A stretch of 64,000 nt of DNA from Reticulitermes lucifugus. Its lineage: Eukaryota; Arthropoda; Insecta; Blattodea; Rhinotermitidae. The position numbers and the translations under genes are program-made. How positions within the stretch are numbered: the first letter of the stretch is position 1; each line of letters opens with the position of its first letter. Below the pieces are notes generated by a model that made no database searches, was not told where the DNA came from, and was given only the letters and a program-made list of their open reading frames with translations. The stretch is taken from positions 42,972-106,971 of the forward strand of contig JAKCWW010000520.1 of assembly GCA_026260175.1 (NCBI GenBank). Direction: 5' to 3'. Positions 57,000-64,000 of this stretch are shown here, piece after piece.

Positions 57000-59780
57000 T
57001 GTTTGTTAGTACCCATCAGGATCATGTGTTATAATCAGAATATATTTAATGTTGTGGTGAAAGCATCAGCCTTGCTCTGTATACTTGAAAGGCATCTGAA
57101 TTATGACTGTGGGTTCTGTGATCTGCAGTATATTCTTAACTATTCCATGATGTAATCTTTGAATGGGAAAACAGACTCTTAAGATGAAACAAGATATTAA
57201 CTTAAACAGTTTAATAGTGGCACATTCGTTAATATTGACATCTGGTCTTCCCATATTGAGCCAGTTGAGTAAGAACAGTGGTTCTCAAACTAATAATTGG
57301 GCCTTAGAAATAAGGCTTGGGTATTTTTAATAAATATATGCCATAAAAATGGTTTATCTGTCACCAGCAGGGCCAAAGGCTGCTGGATATTGCAGTTTTC
57401 TGGATATTAGAATGTTACACCTAATGTACATCTTAGTGTACTTAGCAACCTCATGGACAGACCTATCCATTTAATTTGTCACTTAATAAACTTTCCTCTT
57501 TTCCCTGCTGCACTTTCTATTTCCTTTTCATCACTACTTAAGTAACATGGTTTATATATAATCTAAAAAACCAACAAGCCACTAATAGTTCAATCATGTA
57601 ATCATGATATTCCCCGCAGTGAAGTACATACACATTTTGCTGTCGCTGTCTTAACTGTTATGTACCTAAGTTAACCCTGTTCTTGATCAACTTTAGTAAT
57701 ATAATACCTAAATGTTACTCATTATCATAAAAAAATACATTTTTTATTTTGTTTCTCTTCTACACTTCATGCATCATCATCTGATACTGCTACTTCCAGC
57801 ATGGATGTTGTCAGATCCCCCACTTCCACTCCCCCCACCCACTCACAAACTTTGAAACTTCTGCTCCTGTGGATATGATTGGGGAATTTTTATGTGACTT
57901 ATAAGCTATGTTGCTGGCAAATGTCTGTGTGCTTGGTGCATTATTTCCTGGGCTAAGCACCATGCTGTTCAGCTGTGAAATAGCACAACTGTCATTTGCT
58001 GCACCCACTCATAATCAGGGCTTGTGAGGCTGGGTGCTGGTGGTAGATGGAATAGTGAAATGTAACAGGCCTCATTTAGTTTCCATTTTCTAGAGCTTTC
58101 TGGATCATTCAGTGCCAGATAAGCCAGATTTTAATGTATTTCAGTTTCTTCTTAATTGAACTAGGATCTCAAAAGTATTAATTTTCTTTTATAAAGAAAT
58201 AATAAAGTGTACTGAAGTGAGGAGCAAGTTTTCATTTAGGGAAAAAGGATATTGAGAAAGACTTTGAGTCAAGTGGCATTTCTTTCACTTTCTGGTTTGA
58301 AATCTTTTGTTAATCTGGATTTTGTTTCATGGCTGTGAATGTATTTGTGTATATACACAAGTATCTCCATAAGAGGTGCAAGGGCAGTTTTATTATGGAT
58401 AAAACTGCACAATGCTAGGTATTTGTACAATTACAGTATTTCATTTCTGACTATTTTGTTTGATATTCGCTCTCTTATTTGCTTCCAGCCACCATGGTTA
58501 AGCTCAGTGTTTGGTGTTTTGAAACAGCCTCTATATTCACTGTGTTCCTTGATGAAAATCTATTGCATGGGTGGATGGAATTTTCATACCATTTTCTCCC
58601 CTGCTTTGAGTGTTGGGGCATTTGAAGTGTAAAGTACTGTGATCTACTGCCTATCATCCATTGGTTTATAGCCCCCAAACACACACCACCAAAACATTCT
58701 GTGCTTGACAGAGCCTTGTTTGAGACTTGTCATAGTAGTAACCTATTTTCATATTTGTATTTGTTCCAAGAAATGATTTTATGTCAACTCTTCTGTCTGC
58801 AGTTTACTTACACCAAGTATGCAGTAGTTTATCTGACATCTGCCAGAACCACAAAAGTAGATTATTTTGCACACTGTGAGCGTAGCACTATTCTTTTCTA
58901 CTTTACCACCTTTTCAGATATGTGAACCATGTCTCATTGAACACATTTTAGTAGAGTTCACATTAGGAGATAGTGAACAGTAGCAACATTTCCTCAGCCC
59001 ATTGACTCTAATTTATGGGCATGTAACACAAATCTGTCTCCCCACTGGGAGTTTGTCCATTCCTGTCCCACTTTTCTTTCACCTCCATAATCGTAACTGT
59101 GTATGTGGGTTTAGAGGCACATCACCGTCAACAGCTGTATGTGCCTATCTACAAGTCATCCCTTTAATCCTTAGCCAGACTTTTATGAAGTCTGATGTAA
59201 GATTGTTCTTATTAAAGCATGTTGCAGAGATATAAATTCGGGAATTTCGTGTTCTGAAATTTATAATTCTAATTCAATTTATACTTCCTAACAATAAATG
59301 TAAGTAAAATAAATTTAGGGTTGCATCAGATAATGTACTTACAGGTTTAGTGAGTGCTTGTATTTATCCCACAAGCCAGGGTGTGAAGCTGACCACTTGC
59401 CACCATCTGTTGCTGAGGTTCAGAATGAAGGGAGCTGTATCCCCACTTCCTGATATGTCTTCATGGCATGTAGAGGGACAGTTTTACCTGTACATTGTAT
59501 TTTTACCCCAGAATACAACTTACCAAAGTAAATATTTTGTATCATGATGCATGTTTCTTTTTTATTTATATTAAGAGAAGTCTAATTCCTCTGACCAGAC
59601 CAGGCAAACCTTTGTTGTTGATGATGATGACGACGATGACGAAGACTGATGATCATGATCATGATGATTTTTAACACTTGACATAATATCTTTGGTTGCT
59701 GTAAATGCTGATGTTTTGAATCATTTCTTTTTATACATATTTGAGTTCCGTTTATTCACTTAAACCTGCGAAAAAGAATA
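57000..59780. other. Rassf 3' flank
   Basis: The 3' UTR must start here, but its end is unknown; AATAAA occurs at several places. CAGTGGTTCTCAAAC at 57276 is a hAT-like terminus. 59617-59650 is a GAT/GAC-rich run. No gene seen. Confidence 0.5.
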
Positions 59781-60084
59781 TTAACTCTTTCCCTGACACT
59801 GGCACAATTTGACAGCAAGGCGGCAGTTCCACCCATTGCCTGTCATTGATGTGTTTTCACACTGCTGCATGGACTTACTCTCCTAGCTCCCCCCTGCAAT
59901 GACTGGACGAACGATTACGATGTCTTTTCTATACATTGACAAGGGTCTAACCTAGAATGTGGCATTCTTGTTTAGTCAGCCTGATGACGTGGGTTTGTAG
60001 AATAACAAATGATGTAATGCATTCGTAGTTTTAGTTCTTCAGGTATCACATTTACTTCTGGCTGTGTTTGACTGCTCCTGCAAC

Positions 60085-60567
60085 TCAGTGACTCAACATA
60101 TTTCTGTGAATTCTTCTCTGTACATGAATGAATGATATACTTGACCCTAAACCTTTTATACAGGTGTCCACAGAAGTTCTAATTGTATTTTTAAAAATTT
60201 TGTACCTTAGAACTAAAACAGAAATATGCCATATTTTTAAAATTGTTTTGTAAGGTGCTTTAGCCCACCTCAGCTTGGGCCCCCCGTATGTGGCTCTGAT
60301 CACATCTAGCCAGTAGTACATTTCTGCCCATTTATTGGTCAATATTCTTTTCACCACATTTTGGATCTCTTGGATTATTCTTGCACAGATGTTCTTAAAA
60401 CATAACACTTTCCAGACGCCCACAAGAAGAAATCTAAGAACAGGGAGCATTGGGGCCAGGAGATTGGTCCACACCTGATATTTACCTCGTGAGCAGTAGG
60501 GCTTCAATATGACATGAAATAAGGAAATGAAGGAAAAAATTAAATATCTGAAAAAAGGAGTGTCCAC
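60085..60567 (-). pseudogene. Tc1/mariner-like transposase C-terminal fragment
   Basis: An open minus-strand frame of 160 codons. Residues about 65-95 (Trp-Ala-Glu-Met-Tyr-Tyr-Trp-Leu-Asp-Val then Arg-Ala-Thr) resemble the end of Tc1-like transposases of arthropods, which read Trp-x-Glu-x-x-Tyr-Arg-Leu-Asp-Val-Cys-Arg. The catalytic triad region is missing. It sits between the left end and the remaining coding part of the piggyBac relic, so it probably inserted there later. Confidence 0.55.
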
Positions 60568-60689
60568 TTATGTAAAGGCCAAGTTCTGCTACAGTTATGG
60601 TGAGGTAACTGGGAGGTAAAGTTTATTTAAACCCTACACACAGCAGAGATTTTGGAAACAGAAAAGAAAACCAAAATGGTGAAAAATAA

Positions 60690-61230
60690 GGCCAAAAATA
60701 CAGTAATTGACTATAATAAATTTATGTAAGACATGGATAGGACAGACCAAATGGTGCCGTATTACCCATGGTGCAGAAAACCCATGAATTGGACGATGGG
60801 ATTTATGTTATTTTGCTACAGATGGCTGCTCTAAACAGTTTCATATTGTTCAAAAAATCAAAAGGGCAAAGACTATGCCTTCAAGGACTTCATACTTGAC
60901 TGTGTTCAGAAAATGACAGATCCAGCATGGACAGAAGATCAGAGTGATAGTGGGGACTATGAATAACTAGCCTTAATATGAACGGTACTGACACCACTGC
61001 CACACAAATGACGGCCAGTGATGGATCCAGCTGACTGTCCACAGAGTAGACTTGATATTCCTAAAATGGTTCATGTTCTACCAAATGAAGAAAAGAAAGG
61101 TGCAACCATGAGAAAATATAGAGTTTGCTCAGCACATAAAGGAAGCAAACAAACCAATGTTACATGTTTCAGTAGCAGTGTGGCACTTTGCAAAACTCCA
61201 TGTTTCAGCAAATGTCACGCGAAGAAAAAT
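60690..61230 (+). pseudogene. piggyBac transposase C terminus
   Basis: Reads Val-Ile-Asp-Tyr-Asn-Lys-Phe-Met, a stop, Asp-Met-Asp-Arg-Thr-Asp-Gln, the motif around a catalytic Asp of piggyBac transposases. A Trp-Cys-Arg-Lys segment and, at 61090-61230, the C-terminal cysteine-rich zinc domain follow (Arg-Val-Cys-Ser-Ala-His, then Ala-Leu-Cys-Lys-Thr-Pro-Cys-Phe and Cys-His). Stops at about 60740 and 60828 and later show it is dead. Confidence 0.85.
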
Positions 61231-61424
61231 TACCAAACAGGTACACAAAACTTTAAAATCATTCTAGACAGATGTTCTGACATGCCCTTTAAAAACTGTT
61301 ATACAATATATTTTCATTGCTGTAATAAAATGAAATAAGCTTTTTAGACCCATTTTTTTAAAAGGCCTGCCAAGGTACTATTGACATTTAAAAGCTGCTG
61401 CTGCCAGGGAAAGTGTTAACAGCT

Positions 61425-61520
61425 ATGGTCTTCCAGGATGTGACATTATGTAATTTGGTAAATAGGTAACAATGTTTCGGAGGAACCTACCACATTCATA
61501 TTGAGGGCAGAAGGTGGGAA
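61425..61520 (+). repeat. Inverted-repeat family fragment
   Basis: GGTCTTCCAGGATGTGACAT, then AGGTAACAATGTTTCGGAGG and a degraded ATTGAGGGCAGAAG centre. Nearly the same block order as at 46150-46240. Confidence 0.65.
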
Positions 61521-63940
61521 TGTGGAACTTGATTTTTTGTTACCATATTAAACATAACTGTGAGAAAGTTTGAGAGCCACTGGACTAGTATTTTGTACGA
61601 AGCTGTATCAGAATGAGCGATGCTAGTGCCATGGATACAGAAATTGTAGCCCACACATATATTTTATTTACAGTCATTTATGTCTTGCATGTGCAGTACA
61701 AAATGCTTTATTTGTAACATTTTTTATTGTTAACAAATATTTATTTTTAGAAAACACTTTAGGTGAACAGACCACTAACATGAATTAAACATTAGTGGTT
61801 ACTGTAATATATTAAATACTATGATATACACTTTGAATAATAATAGTAATAGAGCAACGTTGCTTTTAATGAAGACAAAATAAATTGTAGGTCAGCTAAC
61901 TCCAGTCATTCCATATCAGTATAATGTTACTGATTTTGATTTCTTTCAAAAGGCATATCCATTTAACTTTACTTTTTAAGGTTATTTTATTAGAAAATAT
62001 ACTGTAGTGATAAGAATTACAGAGGTTCTTCCAATAAAAAAGCACTTCAGGTTCAGGTGGCTGTTTCTGTAGGCGTTAGTGTTAAGTACTGTCTTTGATT
62101 TGCAAACTTTTTCCACCCTCCTCCTTGCAGTGACTAGCCAGTAGTAATGTTTAACAACAGTAGTTTAGTCACTGAAAGGAAATAAAAATGAAAAAGTTGC
62201 TAATTGTAAAACAGTAATTGAACTGGCTGTAGTTAGGTATAATATAATGCTAGCCAGAATTGGGGTCACACTTTATAGTAAGTACATGACAGTTGTGTAT
62301 GGAACTCTATTTGTAAAAATTAGTATTAATCATTTCCCAAATATAACCACTGCCATGTACTTTCCACTGTTTGCATATAAAGATTCTGAAGTTCAACAGT
62401 TAGCCAAAGATTGACAAATTTACTGCATTTCTTACTACTGTTCCAATAGGCATGTTTCAACCAGCTTTTATCAGAATGTGACATAATACTGTATGGTGTT
62501 CGGTGACTTTATAAACCCATATGAATTCTTGTGAGTAATTTTATGCTCTCCTTGAAAGTTGGAGCATTTGTAATTGGAATTAACCTCTGAATATCTCTGG
62601 ACTGTGGTATATTCTGTGTTGGTGGTGGTAAAGTCTGGAACCATGCAGTTTGTCTGGTTTGTCTTATTGGGGTCTGACATCTACATTAATACTCTTAATC
62701 ATGTTGCCATGGGAGTGCCTCTTCATTTTGTGACAAATGCTAGAAGTTCATCTCATAGAGGAACATGCATTTGTCTGGAGCAGACCATATGGAGATGGAT
62801 CATTTCTCACAGGATCTGTGCAGTGTGTGAAAAAATGATTAGACGAGTAATTTATTCTGCCATTGTTGTACACAAACATTTCATGACATACTATACTAAA
62901 GATCAGATGTAGGTGGGTGGATATCTTGATGTTAGTTGTGAAGTAATTGGTGCTGTTAGAAAATGTCCATCAAAAGTATAATTAGTGTTCGTATTACAGT
63001 TGGTCAGACTATCCCCATTTCGAACACAGTTGTGAACTTTTGAGATTTAATTCTGCACAGAAGTATAAGATAAAGTGATCTGTAATCATGTACATGCTGA
63101 ACACTCCCACAGTTCAGTGGAATGAGGTTGTTCTGAAACAGTTAATTAATGGGAAACTGAATTTAATGATTCTCTTTAAAGTAAGCCTTCTAAAATAATA
63201 TATTCCATTAACAGCTTTTTACTTTGTGTACAGTTAAATAGCAGTGCTTGTTTACCACATGTATATAATACACTGGGAGTGGACACTAGTGTTATACTTA
63301 TTTACCCCACAGTTTTATTGAACAATAACAATTTGGAAATGTAATATGCCTGCATACAAACAAGGAACTACATAGTAACCATTACTGTTAGTTATGCTGT
63401 TTTGAGATTGTGAAGGGATACTGTCTGAAGGGTGGAAAGTCTGTCTGCAGTTTTGTGTATTAAGCTTCCCATGTCACAAAAATTTCGAGAAATTTATTAA
63501 GTTCTGTTGAGTTTTCATCCAGAGTTTTTCTTTTAACTCATAGCAGACCAGTTCAGTAAATGAGCTGCTCCTGCCATCTAGTGTCAGTGACAGAACTCGA
63601 GTAAGAACACAAATTGAATGACAGAGTACAGAATATACCATATGACAGAGAGGCAGGATGTTTGTAGAATATGTGTAAAATTGTATACAAGGGAACAGTC
63701 TGTAGTGTGGAATGTGTACCACATGGGAAGGGTTAATTCTCTTGCTGCTTTATTTCTCTGTTAAGATTTAAATGAGATAGTTTTTGTTTTGGTACACTGA
63801 AGTATGATGAAGTGAACATAACCTTTTGATACGATTGTGGTATAGTTAATTCCATATGCAGTCTCAGGTTTGTATAGTTAATAAATATGTTATGGCCTGG
63901 ATAGTGTTGCAGTTGGCCAAAATAGCTCTTGTTTTGTAAA
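61521..63940. other. Intergenic AT-rich sequence, nothing recognised
   Basis: No gene, repeat array or transposon end is supported. Short frames (e.g. 62574-62912) have no domain features. Confidence 0.5.
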
Positions 63941-64000
63941 TACCGTATATTCTCGAATCTAATCTGCACCCAGTTTTTGGCGACTTCTTAAACGAAAAAA
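63941..64000 (+). mobile_element. Left end of a Tigger-related element cut by the window
   Basis: TACCGTATATTCTCGAATCT resembles the terminus at 26214 and 54747 (TACCATATTTAC). The rest lies outside the window. Confidence 0.5.

Larger units (their letters stand above)
59781..61419 (+). mobile_element. piggyBac-like element relic
   Basis: TTAACTCTTTCCCTGACACT at the left and, inverted, TTAACACTTTCCCTGGCAGC at the right, each beginning with the TTAA target typical of piggyBac. 1.64 kb. The 5' half of the transposase is missing, and a Tc1-like fragment lies inside. Confidence 0.85.
57276..61582. mobile_element. Possible hAT-like element ends around a piggyBac relic
   Basis: CAGTGGTTCTCAAAC at 57276 and its complement GTTTGAGAGCCACTG at 61568-61582 are typical hAT termini. 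No 8-bp duplication and no hAT transposase were seen, so the pairing of these two ends is a guess. Confidence 0.3.

Noticed and set aside
61018-61338. A domesticated piggyBac protein
   Set aside because: The cysteine-rich end is open, but upstream stops and the missing catalytic half show a dead relic with intact-looking transposon ends.
62574-62912. 112-codon frame near the window end
   Set aside because: No motifs and no exon-like boundaries; typical of chance frames in this sequence.

Overview
The window is nuclear DNA of an insect, most probably a cockroach, termite or related polyneopteran. Introns are long, with GT-AG splice sites. The two genes make up only a small part of the sequence; most of the rest is diverse repeat relics: tRNA-headed SINEs, 3' tails of non-LTR retrotransposons, Tigger/pogo, mariner, piggyBac and Tc1-like relics, a gypsy-group LTR element with an env-like gene, and many small inverted-repeat elements. 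The species call rests on repeat style and on an arthropod-type LIM-containing RASSF protein. It is an inference, not a match to a reference.

Two protein-coding genes lie on the + strand. The first (from before position 1 to 31410) has four visible exons, 3-1031, 13114-13212, 14855-15793 and 30898-31410, all joined in phase 0. It encodes a coiled-coil, serine-rich basic protein with an SxIP-type motif (Ser-Lys-Ile-Pro) of the kind that binds EB1 at microtubule plus ends. I do not recognise its family. Its 5' end is outside the window.

The second (39496-56999, nine exons, 608 codons) is a complete Rassf gene. It has an N-terminal LIM domain, a conserved region shared with vertebrate RASSF2/4/6, a long low-complexity linker carrying three 36-bp tandem repeats and a polybasic patch, then a Ras-association domain and a C-terminal SARAH domain. 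RASSF proteins bind Ras-family GTPases and the Hippo kinase through SARAH pairing.

Layout: 1-31410 is the first gene, with introns of 12, 1.6 and 15 kb full of SINEs, retroelement tails, tandem repeats and a 479-bp assembly gap. 31411-37675 holds its 3' flank, with a Tigger-type MITE and inverted-repeat elements. 37676 to about 39005 is an antisense LTR-retroelement remnant. 39496-56999 is Rassf, whose introns carry a mariner, two abutting Tigger-like elements and a pair of TTAA-flanked MITEs. 57000-64000 holds a piggyBac relic with a Tc1-like insert, possibly inside an old hAT-like element.

The most unusual signal is a dispersed family of small inverted-repeat elements. Its members share CTGAWGAT, a self-complementary stem and GAAAC. 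The stem sequence changes between copies while staying paired, which resembles the core of a hammerhead ribozyme. Two copies have clear 11-13 bp target-site duplications, so the family moves as a unit, probably as a Penelope-like or related retroposon.
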